A stretch of 56,395 nt of DNA from Bacteroidota bacterium. Its GTDB lineage: Bacteria; Bacteroidota; Bacteroidia; UKL13-3. The DNA is taken from contig JAIYDG010000641.1 of the NCBI GenBank assembly GCA_027487625.1, forward strand, positions 1 through 56,395, written 5' to 3'. The notes beneath the pieces are model-generated. The model searched no databases. It saw only the letters and a list, made by a program, of their open reading frames with translations, and was not told where the DNA came from. Shown piece after piece: positions 29,347 through 39,679 of this stretch (within the stretch, counting starts at the first letter, position 1; each line of letters opens with the position of its first letter). Position numbers and translations under genes: made by a program.

Positions 29347-30735
29347 TTAATTCTGAACTGAGAATTTCTTATAAAAAACTTTTTTATCAGAAAAGACTGC
29401 AAGTACATAGTTACCGTTTGCTAAACCTGACACATCTACCTTAGGTTCCCTTTCAGGTTTATCTCTTTTATAAACAATATTTCCAACTGAATTTATTAGC
29501 ATAAAACTGTCAATTTCAACCGGTGTTTTTATTTGCAAATAATGAATTGCAGGGTTTGGGAAAATTCTAATACTAGGACTTTCAACAAGTTCATCATAAC
29601 CGTTTAACAAAGGAGGATAAAGGAAATTAAATGCCGCTGGAAATTCTCTCTTCCAAAACCACTCACTATGCGCACCATCTGCTTTTACGGTCAAAAATCT
29701 TGAACTTGAATCCAATCCTTTAGCGATTAACAAAGAATCCATTCGTTTCATATCCGGAACCATGTTTTTACTTTCGGTAGCTCCTGATACATTATAAACT
29801 TTAAGTCCTTTATTGAGTTGGGAGTTTTTAACAAAAGTGAATAGTGAATCACTAAACCAAAATGCGGGTGAAAAAATACCTAGTTTGCTATACACGTTTG
29901 GATATTTAGCCACAGTATACATCGAAATTACTGCACCCATTGAACTTCCCGCTATACCTGTATATACAAACTCTGGTTTAGTTCTGTAAGCAGAATCAAT
30001 AAATGGTTTTAGAGTTAAAGTAATAAAATCTGCATACTCCTCTCCTTCTCCCCCACCATACTGTGCATTTTTATAGGGTGAATATTCATCAATCCGAGTT
30101 GAACCACCATTATCTATAGCAACAACAATTGCAGTTGATTGACCTAATTTTTCACGATTGCTTAAAGCTTCATCAACTCCCCATTCTCCAGCAAAAGCAG
30201 TTAGATTATCAAAAATATTCTGTCCATCATGCATATATAAAACAGGATAGGTTTTTGAAGTAGTTTGATAATCTTCAGGAAGGTAAATCCAAATTTTTCT
30301 TTTGCGATTTAACTGAGGCATGTAAAAAGTATCTGATAATATTCTTACATTTTTATTTGCAGTTGATGAAGGACCACCACCTTGTTTTAAATCTTCCCAA
30401 CCGGCAATATCACAGTTTAAAACGCCATTAGATGAATAAGTAAAATTTCGATTAGGAATATAAGCGCCACTTGCAGAGCCTTCAACTGTTTGCCATGAAC
30501 CTCTAGTAAACTTAAACTGCGCTGAACCACTTGCAGCAGGAATGGTAATTTGTCGAACTCCGGCTATTTCTTTTAAAATGAAAGCTGAATCATTCGCTTT
30601 CCAGTTATTAAAAGTACCAGCAGCAAATATTGTTGAACCAACAGGTGTATTACTCGGCAATGAATTTACTTTTATAGTAAATTGTGCTTTCAAACAAAAC
30701 GGAAACAGAAAAGTGATTAGAAGAAATTTTCTCAT
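29347..30735 (-). CDS. Secreted alpha/beta-hydrolase esterase with T9SS sorting domain
   Basis: MRKFLLITFLFPF signal; YPVLYMHDGQNIF, GSSMGAVISMY; C-term IRIFPNPAIHYLQI...LANGNYVLAVFSDKKVFYKKFSV. Confidence 0.88.
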   Translation of the reverse strand: MRKFLLITFLFPFCLKAQFTIKVNSLPSNTPVGSTIFAAGTFNNWKANDSAFILKEIAGVRQITIPAASGSAQFKFTRGSWQTVEGSASGAYIPNRNFTYSSNGVLNCDIAGWEDLKQGGGPSSTANKNVRILSDTFYMPQLNRKRKIWIYLPEDYQTTSKTYPVLYMHDGQNIFDNLTAFAGEWGVDEALSNREKLGQSTAIVVAIDNGGSTRIDEYSPYKNAQYGGGEGEEYADFITLTLKPFIDSAYRTKPEFVYTGIAGSSMGAVISMYTVAKYPNVYSKLGIFSPAFWFSDSLFTFVKNSQLNKGLKVYNVSGATESKNMVPDMKRMDSLLIAKGLDSSSRFLTVKADGAHSEWFWKREFPAAFNFLYPPLLNGYDELVESPSIRIFPNPAIHYLQIKTPVEIDSFMLINSVGNIVYKRDKPEREPKVDVSGLANGNYVLAVFSDKKVFYKKFSVQN

Positions 30736-30770
30736 AAGCAAAACTAATTGATACTTGATACATTTGTACA

Positions 30771-31310
30771 ATGTTTACTAAAACGATAATTTTTCTTACA
30801 ATATTGTTAATGCCTTTGGTTCAAATCGAATTAAAAAATAATAAAGGAGAAAAAACTAGGATTAAAAACTTCGAAAACTATGAAGCAACAGTTTTATGGT
30901 TTATATCACCTGAATGTCCTTTATGCCAGAATTATACGCTAACAATTAAAAAATTTCAAGAGAAGTACAAATCCAAAATTAGGTTTATAGGCATAGTGAG
31001 TGGGAAAGATTTTACAGTTGATGATATTGAAAAGTTCAAAAGAGAATATCAAATTAAAATTGAAGTATTATATGATGAAGAAAAGAAATTAGTGAAACAT
31101 TTAGGAGCAAGTATTACACCAGAAGTTTTTGTTTATGACAAAACAAGTAAATTAGTTTACAGTGGCAGAATTGACAATTGGGCATATGCACCTGGCAAAA
31201 CACGAACTGTCATCACAAAACAGGAACTTGCAGATGTACTTCAAAAATTAAATGAAGGAAAAATTGTACCATTTCATAAAACCCAAGCAGTAGGATGTTT
31301 TATAGAGTAA
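30771..31310 (+). CDS. Redoxin/thioredoxin-like exported protein
   Basis: Signal-like N-term; WFISPECPLCQNYTLTIKKFQEKY, GASITPEVFVYD. Confidence 0.85.
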   Translation: MFTKTIIFLTILLMPLVQIELKNNKGEKTRIKNFENYEATVLWFISPECPLCQNYTLTIKKFQEKYKSKIRFIGIVSGKDFTVDDIEKFKREYQIKIEVLYDEEKKLVKHLGASITPEVFVYDKTSKLVYSGRIDNWAYAPGKTRTVITKQELADVLQKLNEGKIVPFHKTQAVGCFIE

Positions 31311-32638
31311 TACTAATTTATATAGTTTTCATAGGTCTATTTTCTTGCTCTGAAAGCAAAAAAGAAAACCCTGATTTTGCAGCAGACATAGCTCCAATTA
31401 TTAGAAAAAATTGCAGTAAATGTCATGTTGATGGAGGCGCTGGCCCCTTTAATCTAGTAAATTATGAAGATGTAGCAAGCAAAGGAAAACTAATAACTTA
31501 TGTAACTGAAAATAAAATTATGCCACCATGGCCGGCAGATCCGGAGTATACTCATTTTGCTGGTGAAACTGTATTGAGTTATGAAGAAATTAATCTTATA
31601 AAAAAATGGGTTGAACAAGGCGCTATTCCAGGAGATACAGCAAACCTTGAAACTTATAAAAAACCAGAAAATAAAGTAGATTTAGGAAAAGCTGGAATGA
31701 CAGTATTTCTTGCTAAACCCTTTTTAATTCCCGGAGACAATTCCGATAGGTTTTATGTAGTAAAATTCCCTATAGAATTACCCTATGATACCTTTATCAG
31801 AGCTGTTGAATTTGTGCCTCATAAAAAGAAACTTGTTCATCATATGAATGCTCATTTGATAAATTATGAGGATGGAAAAAAGTCGAATCTACATAAAGGT
31901 CCTTATTGGATTAATCAAGATCAAAGTGAAAGTGTGAGGATTCATAAAGACTTAGATTTATTAAATGATGATGGCAGTTATCCTGAAATGACACCTTCAG
32001 TAAGTAATTATTTACCCGGTTCACAATTTAGTTTTTACCCACATGGCATAGGTGGATTTAGAATAAAGAAAAAATCAGCTTTGTATTTAAATGATATTCA
32101 CTTTGGACCATCTGCCAAAGAAGAATTAGACTCATCTTATTTTAAACTGTATTTTGGAAAAGGTCCAGCGGAAAGACCTGTTTCAGAATTTCAGATTGGA
32201 ACTTTGGGATTAAGTCCTGTTGTACCTGAATTAATTATACCTGCTAATGAAAAGAAAACTTTTTATATTCAATTTACTGTACCTCAAGATATTTCATTAT
32301 TGAGCATTGTTCCACATATGCATTTAATTGGCAAGAAGTTTCTAGCTTATGCAATCAAACCAAGTGGAGATACAATAAGGTTAATTAGGATTAACAATTG
32401 GGATTTTAGGTGGCAGTATTTTTATCAACCTAAAAAAATGCTATTTGTACCTAGAGGTAGCGTGATTTATGTAGTAGGAGATTATGACAATACTTCAGAA
32501 AATCCAAATAATCCATTTGATCCTCCAAGAGAAATATCAGAGAAAAATGGAAGTATGAAAACTACTGATGAAATGTTTCAGTTAATTTTAACCTATGTAC
32601 CTTACCAAAAAGGAGATGAAGAAAAGAGTTTAGAATAA
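31295..32638 (+). CDS. Lipoprotein with c-type heme motif, copper-monooxygenase-like
   Basis: Lipobox FIGLFSC; NCSKCHVDGGAGPFNLVNYEDV; HHMNAH and PHMHLIGK. Confidence 0.75.
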   Translation: MFYRVILIYIVFIGLFSCSESKKENPDFAADIAPIIRKNCSKCHVDGGAGPFNLVNYEDVASKGKLITYVTENKIMPPWPADPEYTHFAGETVLSYEEINLIKKWVEQGAIPGDTANLETYKKPENKVDLGKAGMTVFLAKPFLIPGDNSDRFYVVKFPIELPYDTFIRAVEFVPHKKKLVHHMNAHLINYEDGKKSNLHKGPYWINQDQSESVRIHKDLDLLNDDGSYPEMTPSVSNYLPGSQFSFYPHGIGGFRIKKKSALYLNDIHFGPSAKEELDSSYFKLYFGKGPAERPVSEFQIGTLGLSPVVPELIIPANEKKTFYIQFTVPQDISLLSIVPHMHLIGKKFLAYAIKPSGDTIRLIRINNWDFRWQYFYQPKKMLFVPRGSVIYVVGDYDNTSENPNNPFDPPREISEKNGSMKTTDEMFQLILTYVPYQKGDEEKSLE

Positions 32639-32670
32639 AAAAAAGCTGCAATTGAGTTTGCAGCTTTTTT
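32639..32670. terminator. Bidirectional hairpin terminator
   Basis: AAAAAAAGCTGCAATTGAGTTTGCAGCTTTTTT between convergent genes. Confidence 0.65.
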
Positions 32671-32689
32671 CTAAAAGTTGTGAAAATGA

Positions 32690-33109
32690 TTAGCAATATT
32701 CATCGAAGGCAGCTTGTAAATGATCAGAAATCATTTGAGCACTGCGTCCTTCAATCATGTGTCTTTCAACAAAATGAACCAATTCTCCATCTTTAAACAA
32801 AGCAATAGAAGGAGAAGAAGGAGGATAAGGAAGTGTAAATTCACGAGCTTTTGCAACAGCATCAACTTCTTGACCAGCAAAAACAGTTAACAACTCAGTA
32901 GGTTTTTTATCAGATTTACCAACTGCATCTATAACACCTGGGCGACAAGTACCAGCAGCACAGCCACAAACCGAATTAAAAACCAATAATTGAGTACCAG
33001 TCTTTTTACCTAAAGCCTCTTCTACTTGAGAAGCGTTTAACAATGATGTGAAGCCAACATTTTCTAATTGTTGTTTCATCGGAGTAACTAACATTTCAGG
33101 ATATGCCAT
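32690..33109 (-). CDS. BrxA/BrxB-family bacilliredoxin (YphP/YqiW)
   Basis: MAYPEMLVTPMKQQLENVGF..., VFNSVCGCAAGTCRPG; start at 33109. Confidence 0.94.
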   Translation of the reverse strand: MAYPEMLVTPMKQQLENVGFTSLLNASQVEEALGKKTGTQLLVFNSVCGCAAGTCRPGVIDAVGKSDKKPTELLTVFAGQEVDAVAKAREFTLPYPPSSPSIALFKDGELVHFVERHMIEGRSAQMISDHLQAAFDEYC

Positions 33110-33307
33110 AATTGAAATTATTATATTATTAAAAATTGTGAATACAAAGAATGAAAAACTAGATGAACTCTTCAAGCATCAGGCCAAAAAAATTTGTCTG
33201 AAACAATGGCAGTCTTAAAATTTTACAAACTACTAATAAAAATACTTAAGTTTATTTTTATAATCAGACCAATACACCTAATTTTGCTACAATTTAATAA
33301 AATAAAC

Positions 33308-34621
33308 ATGTCAGAAGCAAAAACACAACTGCCTTACAAAGTAAAGGACATTACACTATCGGAATGGGGTCGTAAAGAACTTCGTTTAGCCGAAGCAGAA
33401 ATGCCGGGTTTAATGGCTATTCGTAAAGAATATGGACCTGCTCAACCACTTAAAGGTGCGCGTATTGCAGGTTGTCTTCATATGACAATTCAAACTGGTG
33501 TTTTAATTGAAACTTTGAAACATTTAGGTGCTGAAGTAACTTGGAGTTCATGTAATATTTTTTCTACCCAAGATCACGCTGCTGCTGCAATAGCTGCTGC
33601 AGGAATCCCTGTTTACGCATGGAAAGGTCAAAATGAAGAAGAATTTGATTGGTGTATCGAACAAACTTTATTTGCATTTGAAGGTGGCAAACCTTTGAAT
33701 ATGATTTTAGATGATGGTGGTGATTTAACAAACATGGTTTTAGACCGTTACCCTGAATTAGTTGGTGAAATCAAAGGATTATCAGAAGAAACAACTACAG
33801 GTGTTCACCGTTTATATGAGCGCATGAAAAAAGGTACTTTACCTCTTCCTGCTATCAACGTAAATGATTCAGTTACTAAATCAAAATTTGATAATAAATA
33901 TGGTTGTAAAGAATCTTTAGTTGATGCAATTCGTCGTGCTACAGATATTATGATGGCAGGTAAAGTTGCTGTTGTTGCTGGTTACGGTGATGTGGGCAAA
34001 GGTTCTGCTGAATCATTACGTGGTGCTGGTGCTCGTGTATTGGTTACAGAAATCGATCCAATTTGTGCATTACAAGCTGCAATGGATGGTTTTGAAGTAG
34101 TTACTATGGAAGATGCTTGTTCAAGAGCAAACATCTTTGTTACAGCAACAGGAAACGTGAAAATTATCACTGACCGTCATTTCAAAGCTATGCGCGATAA
34201 ATCTATCGTTTGTAATATTGGTCACTTCGATAACGAAATTGATATGGCTTGGATGAACAATACTTATGGTTCTACTAAATTCACAGTAAAACCTCAAGTT
34301 GATGTTTACAATGTTGATGGTAACGAAATCATTATTTTAGCTGAAGGTCGTTTAGTAAACTTAGGTTGTGCTATGGGTCACCCAAGTTTTGTAATGAGTA
34401 ATTCATTCTCAAACCAAACTTTGGCTCAAATTGAATTATGGACAAACACTTCTGCTTATGAAAATAAAGTATATGTATTGCCTAAACATTTAGATGAAAA
34501 AGTAGCTGCTTTACATTTAGAGCATATTGGCGCAAAATTGACTATTTTGGATACTGAGCAAGCTGATTATATCGGAGTTAAAGCTCAAGGTCCTTTCAAA
34601 TCTGATATGTACCGTTACTAG
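33308..34621 (+). CDS. ahcY: Adenosylhomocysteinase
   Basis: [49 protein letters not shown]; start MSEAKTQ at 33308. Confidence 0.96.
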   Translation: MSEAKTQLPYKVKDITLSEWGRKELRLAEAEMPGLMAIRKEYGPAQPLKGARIAGCLHMTIQTGVLIETLKHLGAEVTWSSCNIFSTQDHAAAAIAAAGIPVYAWKGQNEEEFDWCIEQTLFAFEGGKPLNMILDDGGDLTNMVLDRYPELVGEIKGLSEETTTGVHRLYERMKKGTLPLPAINVNDSVTKSKFDNKYGCKESLVDAIRRATDIMMAGKVAVVAGYGDVGKGSAESLRGAGARVLVTEIDPICALQAAMDGFEVVTMEDACSRANIFVTATGNVKIITDRHFKAMRDKSIVCNIGHFDNEIDMAWMNNTYGSTKFTVKPQVDVYNVDGNEIIILAEGRLVNLGCAMGHPSFVMSNSFSNQTLAQIELWTNTSAYENKVYVLPKHLDEKVAALHLEHIGAKLTILDTEQADYIGVKAQGPFKSDMYRY

Positions 34622-34644
34622 TACTTGACGATTTCTTAATAATT

Positions 34645-34676
34645 TAAAGCCGACTTGTTAATTCAAGTCGGCTTTT
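34645..34676 (+). terminator. Rho-independent terminator after ahcY
   Basis: AAAGCCGACTTG-TTAATT-CAAGTCGGCTTTT. Confidence 0.8.
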
Positions 34677-34689
34677 CTATTTTTATAAA

Positions 34690-35322
34690 ATGAAAAAATC
34701 AATCTTTCTAGGTTTAGGTATAGCAAGTTCATTAATTTTCTCATCGTGCTGCGATGAAAGAACACTTTATTGCAGTCCTGGTGATGAAGTAATAAAAAGT
34801 AGCTTACCTTATGTTGCTGGTCAAACATTAATATATCAATCAGAAACTGGTAAAAAGATTTATGTTGAATTGAATTCAAAAGCTGGGAGCAAAGGTTATT
34901 CCTACGAAACATCATGTAAAATCATGAAAAATGATAATGATGCTTGTGAACCCTCAGTATCTATTGCAGGAAAAGTAATTGATAGTTCTAATGTTTTTAA
35001 TGTTTACAATAGGAATTTTTTCGCATCACTAACCAAACGTCAATATGCAGAAGATAAGGAATTCTTTGCATTTTCTGCATTTGGAAATTCAGCTTCTATT
35101 TATTTCACTGATAATCTAAGTGAAAATAAAACTGTAGGAATTGATCCAAAGTTTTTTGTAATAGAATCTGATTTTAAAACCCCATATAAACAATATAGCC
35201 AAGTGATTACTTACTCAATAGAAGAATTAAAAAATAAAGAGAAAAGTGTATTTGATACCAATGGCAAGTTGATTGCTTTTATCTCACCAAACGATGCGGA
35301 ATGGTTTTATTTGGTTGAATAA
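34690..35322 (+). CDS. Hypothetical lipoprotein
   Basis: MKKSIFLGLGIASSLIFSSCCDE lipobox. Confidence 0.7.
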   Translation: MKKSIFLGLGIASSLIFSSCCDERTLYCSPGDEVIKSSLPYVAGQTLIYQSETGKKIYVELNSKAGSKGYSYETSCKIMKNDNDACEPSVSIAGKVIDSSNVFNVYNRNFFASLTKRQYAEDKEFFAFSAFGNSASIYFTDNLSENKTVGIDPKFFVIESDFKTPYKQYSQVITYSIEELKNKEKSVFDTNGKLIAFISPNDAEWFYLVE

Positions 35323-35349
35323 TCCTGATATTAAACTATCATTTAAAAA

Positions 35350-35388
35350 CAAAAAAGGGAATTGATTTGGAGTCAATTCCCTTTTTTG
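35350..35388 (+). terminator. Rho-independent terminator
   Basis: CAAAAAAGGGAATTGA...TCAATTCCCTTTTTTG. Confidence 0.8.
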
Positions 35389-35534
35389 TTTTTATAAACT
35401 TGTTAGGGTTTGGTAAAAACCAATTACTTAATGAAAGATTCTTCTAGCAATAACTTTTTAATCCTTGTATTTAAATTATTAAAACACGGTCTAGTTGTTT
35501 GATAATATGTCCTGATTAAGATTTTTAGCAGGCC

Positions 35535-38123
35535 TTAATTATCAAAAGGTTTTTCCTGTTCTGAACTAACAAATAAATGATTGTTGTATAAAACATAACC
35601 CAATCTTTCTCTTAAATCATCTGGATTAAAAGGTTTGAAGATATAATCATTCATACCAACTTCATACACTTTTTGGCGGAATTGCATTTCATTTTCGGCC
35701 GTTATGGCAATAATTGGAATACGACGTTTTCTTTCATCGGAAAGTTTACGAATTAATCTGGTAGCTTCAATTCCATCCATTTCTGGCATATGAATATCCA
35801 TTAAAACAGCATCAAATGTCTCTGAACTTACTTTTGCATAAGCCTCTTTGCCATTCATTACCACATCTGTAACTACACCCCATTTGTGTAAAAACTGACG
35901 AATAACAAGTATATTCATCATATTATCTTCTGCAATCAGAATGCGTTTTCCTTTGATAGAGTTTTCAAATGAAGCCGTTCTTGAACTCTTTCCAATTGCA
36001 GCATTCCTGCTTACTTCAAAATTAATCGAGAAATAAAAAGTTGATCCAACACCTGGTTCAGAACTTAATTGAAGTTTGCTATTTAAATTTTCAAGAATTC
36101 TCTTACATATAGATAAACCCAAACCTGAACCACCAAATTTTCTTGTAATAGTTCCATCAGCTTGAGTAAATGATTCGAAAATCTGCGTTTGTTTCTGAGA
36201 TGAAATACCAATTCCAGTGTCACTCACTTTTACATGAATCAAAGCATGATTAACTGTGCTTAATTGCATGCTTAAATCAACTTTCACATAACCCTTTTCA
36301 GTAAATTTAAGCGCATTACTAACTAGGTTAATTAAAAGCTGATTAATTCTTAATGGGTCACCTTTTAAAACTGCAGGAATTTTTTCATCATAATTCACTA
36401 ATAATTCTACACCTTTTTCAGCAGCTTTTATAGAGAACAAATCACGAATATCTAGAACAATATTTTTCAGGTTAAATTCAATATTCTCAAATTGCATTTT
36501 ACCCGCTTCCATTTTGCTGAAATCAAGTATATTATTTACAAGAGAAAGTAAGTTATCAGATGAAATTTTTAAGATATTGAGATTTTCTATCTGGTCTTGA
36601 TTTGGGAAATTCTGGTTTAAAAGATTAGTAGCACCAATAATTGCATTTAATGGCGTTCTAATCTCATGTGAGATAGTAGAAATAAATTGGGATTTAACTT
36701 TTGCAGCTTCTTCAGCAGCTTCTTTTGCTTGAAGAATTTCAATATTTTTAACCTGAAGAATTTTATTCTGTATTTCAATCTTTTTTTGCTTCTGATTTAA
36801 TTGGGTGTTATTCTTTTTAACTTTCACAACATAAAACCACATCAAAATCATTAAAGCAGAAAATAAGGCTAAAACAAACCAAATAAAAATACGTCTAACT
36901 CTCGTTCTTTCTGTTTGAATCAAAACTTCAGATTCATCTTTTTCTTGCTTTAAGGTTATGTATTCATCTTTGAGCTTATCAATACTATTAGGACCATTTA
37001 TACGGTACAAAGTATCCTTCAATGAATTATTTAGTTTTTCATATTTAAGAGCTAAAGCAAAATCTTTATTTGCAGCATAAACATCAGCTAAACCAATGTA
37101 GGATTCTTGTAAAAATGAAAGATATGAACCTCTTTTTGCCAAAAATTCTCCTTTTTTATAATAGAATTCTGCTGAATCATATGATTTCATACCATAAAAG
37201 CAAAATCCTAAGTTATTGTATGAATTTGATAAATCATCCAAACTTTCACTATTTTTCTTTATTTCGGTCGCCTTTCTTAAGAAATCCAATGCCCTTTTAT
37301 AATCTTTTAATAAGGTATAAATTACACCTAAATTATTATATGATAATCCAAGATTTTCTATAGAATTCGATTTCTTATCATACTCATAAACTTCAAGAAA
37401 ATATGGTAAAGCCTTAGAAACTTTTCCTGTTTCCTGGTAAAGAATTGCTAAATTATTAATTGCATTAATTCTTGCATCTTCATTAGTGGTAGCGATTTTA
37501 GCTGCCAAATCTAATGACTTATTAAAATAAACTTCTGCTAAATAAAACCGTTTTTGTTCTTTATAAATTAAACCGATATTGTTGTAACAGTCAGCTATAC
37601 CATCTAAATCGTTTAGTTTATCAAAGATAAAAAGTGCACTAAAATAGCTTTTTATCGCTTCATTGAATCTACCTTGACGTTCTTGTGCAATACCCAATAA
37701 AACATAAGAACGAGCTAACTCTTGCTCTCTGTTATATTTTATTAATATAGGAATGTTTTCTTCAAGTTCTTTTGTTGTTATATAATAATCTTGACTCTCG
37801 AAAACTATAAAAACTTTTGCAATTTTAGCTCTGGCTTTAAATTCTTCATTATTATGCTTTTCAGCTAAATCTAAAGTTTGTTGAATAAAGTCAGCTGAAT
37901 TTGGCAATCCTTTAGCAGCATGATGCCAAGAAAGCAAAACCATACCTTCAAGTCGTTGTTCTTCTGTTTCAGCATTTTTAATAGTAAGCTGTAAACTATC
38001 TATATTAAGTTCTGATGCATTTATGTTTGAAATAAAAATCAAAACAAAAACACAGCAAAGCATACAAAACCTTAAGAATTGATTTGCAATAGGTACTTTT
38101 GTATAAATAATTACTTTTTTCAC
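35535..38123 (-). CDS. Hybrid histidine kinase: TPR sensor, HisKA-HATPase, REC
   Basis: TPR repeats, TM, STISHEIRTPLNAIIGATNLL, GGSGLGLSICKRI, C-term REC DAVLMDIHMPEMDG. Confidence 0.95.
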   Translation of the reverse strand: MKKVIIYTKVPIANQFLRFCMLCCVFVLIFISNINASELNIDSLQLTIKNAETEEQRLEGMVLLSWHHAAKGLPNSADFIQQTLDLAEKHNNEEFKARAKIAKVFIVFESQDYYITTKELEENIPILIKYNREQELARSYVLLGIAQERQGRFNEAIKSYFSALFIFDKLNDLDGIADCYNNIGLIYKEQKRFYLAEVYFNKSLDLAAKIATTNEDARINAINNLAILYQETGKVSKALPYFLEVYEYDKKSNSIENLGLSYNNLGVIYTLLKDYKRALDFLRKATEIKKNSESLDDLSNSYNNLGFCFYGMKSYDSAEFYYKKGEFLAKRGSYLSFLQESYIGLADVYAANKDFALALKYEKLNNSLKDTLYRINGPNSIDKLKDEYITLKQEKDESEVLIQTERTRVRRIFIWFVLALFSALMILMWFYVVKVKKNNTQLNQKQKKIEIQNKILQVKNIEILQAKEAAEEAAKVKSQFISTISHEIRTPLNAIIGATNLLNQNFPNQDQIENLNILKISSDNLLSLVNNILDFSKMEAGKMQFENIEFNLKNIVLDIRDLFSIKAAEKGVELLVNYDEKIPAVLKGDPLRINQLLINLVSNALKFTEKGYVKVDLSMQLSTVNHALIHVKVSDTGIGISSQKQTQIFESFTQADGTITRKFGGSGLGLSICKRILENLNSKLQLSSEPGVGSTFYFSINFEVSRNAAIGKSSRTASFENSIKGKRILIAEDNMMNILVIRQFLHKWGVVTDVVMNGKEAYAKVSSETFDAVLMDIHMPEMDGIEATRLIRKLSDERKRRIPIIAITAENEMQFRQKVYEVGMNDYIFKPFNPDDLRERLGYVLYNNHLFVSSEQEKPFDN

Positions 38124-38132
38124 TTTTAAAGA

Positions 38133-38849
38133 ATGGCGAATTTAAGCGTAAACATAAACAAAATTGCACTTATCAGAAACTCAAGAGGAGGAAATAATCC
38201 TGATATTATTCGAGCGGCAGTTTTAATTCAACAATCAGGGGCAGATGGAATTACTGTTCACCCTCGTCCTGATGAAAGACATATTCGTTATAATGACATT
38301 CCAAAACTAATGGAAATAACTCATAATGAATTAAATATAGAAGGAAACCCTAAGGAGGATAAGTTTATTAAAATGGTACTTGAAAACAAACCAGCACAAG
38401 TAACTTTGGTACCCGACAACAATGACCAATTAACGAGTGACCATGGTTGGGACACAATAAAAAATAAAGATTTCTTAAAAGAGATGTCCGAATTATTTAC
38501 AAATCATGGAATTCGGTGTTCAATTTTTGTTGATCCTGATTTAAAAATGATAGAAGGAGCTAAAGAATGTGATGCGCATAGAATTGAACTTTATACTGAA
38601 TCATATGCTCAACATTATTCAACAAATAAAGAGTCGGCAATTGCACCATATGTGCTTGCTGCTAATTTAGCAAAAGAGCTAGGATTAGGTATCAATGCGG
38701 GTCATGATTTGAACTTGGAAAATCTTGCCTATTTCAAAAAATGTATTCCATTTTTAGATGAAGTTTCTATAGGTCATGCATTGGTTTGTGATGCATTATA
38801 TTTGGGACTTGAAAACACTGTTTCGATGTATAAAAGAGCATTAAAATAA
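38133..38849 (+). CDS. pdxJ: Pyridoxine 5'-phosphate synthase
   Basis: NINKIALIRNSRGG, ADGITVHPRPDERHI, GINAGHDLNLENL. Confidence 0.95.
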   Translation: MANLSVNINKIALIRNSRGGNNPDIIRAAVLIQQSGADGITVHPRPDERHIRYNDIPKLMEITHNELNIEGNPKEDKFIKMVLENKPAQVTLVPDNNDQLTSDHGWDTIKNKDFLKEMSELFTNHGIRCSIFVDPDLKMIEGAKECDAHRIELYTESYAQHYSTNKESAIAPYVLAANLAKELGLGINAGHDLNLENLAYFKKCIPFLDEVSIGHALVCDALYLGLENTVSMYKRALK

Positions 38850-38853
38850 TAAC

Positions 38854-39588
38854 ATGAAAACTAAACTAATTTTACTTTTATTGATTATTTCAGTAATCAA
38901 TTTAAATCAAACAAAAGCACAAAATACTATGGTTCCTCACATTCAATTAAAAGGTGAATCAAACATCAAAATTCTTCCTGATTTAGGCATCTTTTATATT
39001 CAAATTAGTGCTACTGCAAAAACTGAAACTGAATGTAATGAACGTTTAAATAAATTGAATGATGAACTCATGAAAAGGCTGAAAACAGAAGGATTTACAG
39101 CCGAGCAAATTAAACTTACCAATTATTCTATCTCTGCTGAATGGGATTATAGCGATGGTAAAAGCAAAAAAACTGGCTACAAATCTTATCAAGATTTTAG
39201 AATAGAATTTAAATTGGATAAAAAGCGAATACTTTCTGTCTACAATAAACTTAGTGAAAATAAAAGTGAAAATGTGAGCATTAATTTTGGAACAGATTGT
39301 TCAGATGAATTAAAGAAAAAGACTAAAAATAATTTGATAGTTTTAGCTATTAAAGATGCAACACAGAAAGCGCAATTGATAGCAGAAACTACAGGCAACA
39401 AATTAGGTAACATGGAATTTATCAGGTATGGAATTGTATCAAATGAACAAAACTATCCTATGCATATGGAGAGCAAAGTTGCATTTGCACCTATGGTCGA
39501 TTCAAATGAAGAAAGAGCGGAAAATTTCTCTATTAATGAAATTGAATTTACAGAAGAAATTGAGATGTCGTTTATGATAGTTAAATAA
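38854..39588 (+). CDS. SIMPL-domain (DUF541) periplasmic protein
   Basis: Signal peptide; IQLKGESNIKILPDLGIFYIQISATAKTETECNERLNKLNDEL. Confidence 0.85.
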   Translation: MKTKLILLLLIISVINLNQTKAQNTMVPHIQLKGESNIKILPDLGIFYIQISATAKTETECNERLNKLNDELMKRLKTEGFTAEQIKLTNYSISAEWDYSDGKSKKTGYKSYQDFRIEFKLDKKRILSVYNKLSENKSENVSINFGTDCSDELKKKTKNNLIVLAIKDATQKAQLIAETTGNKLGNMEFIRYGIVSNEQNYPMHMESKVAFAPMVDSNEERAENFSINEIEFTEEIEMSFMIVK

Positions 39589-39618
39589 CATTACTTTCAA
39601 TTTTCAACCAAGTTAATT

Positions 39619-39667
39619 AACAAAAAGAAAGCCGGTGAATCAAAGATTCACCGGCTTTCTTTTTGTT
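39619..39667. terminator. Bidirectional terminator
   Basis: AAAAAGAAAGCCGGTGAATC-AAA-GATTCACCGGCTTTCTTTTT between convergent genes. Confidence 0.85.
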
Positions 39668-39679
39668 AATAGTATTCAA

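Noticed and set aside
32690-33109. BrxA/BrxB-named protein as a BREX defence component
   Set aside because: It is a bacilliredoxin (CGC motif, YphP/YqiW family), unrelated to BREX.
39619-39667. Perfect palindrome AAAGAAAGCCGGTGAATC..GATTCACCGGCTTTCTTT as a member of the structured repeat family
   Set aside because: T-tracted bidirectional terminator between convergent genes, lacks the conserved flanking blocks and ACC-TTT-GGT apex.
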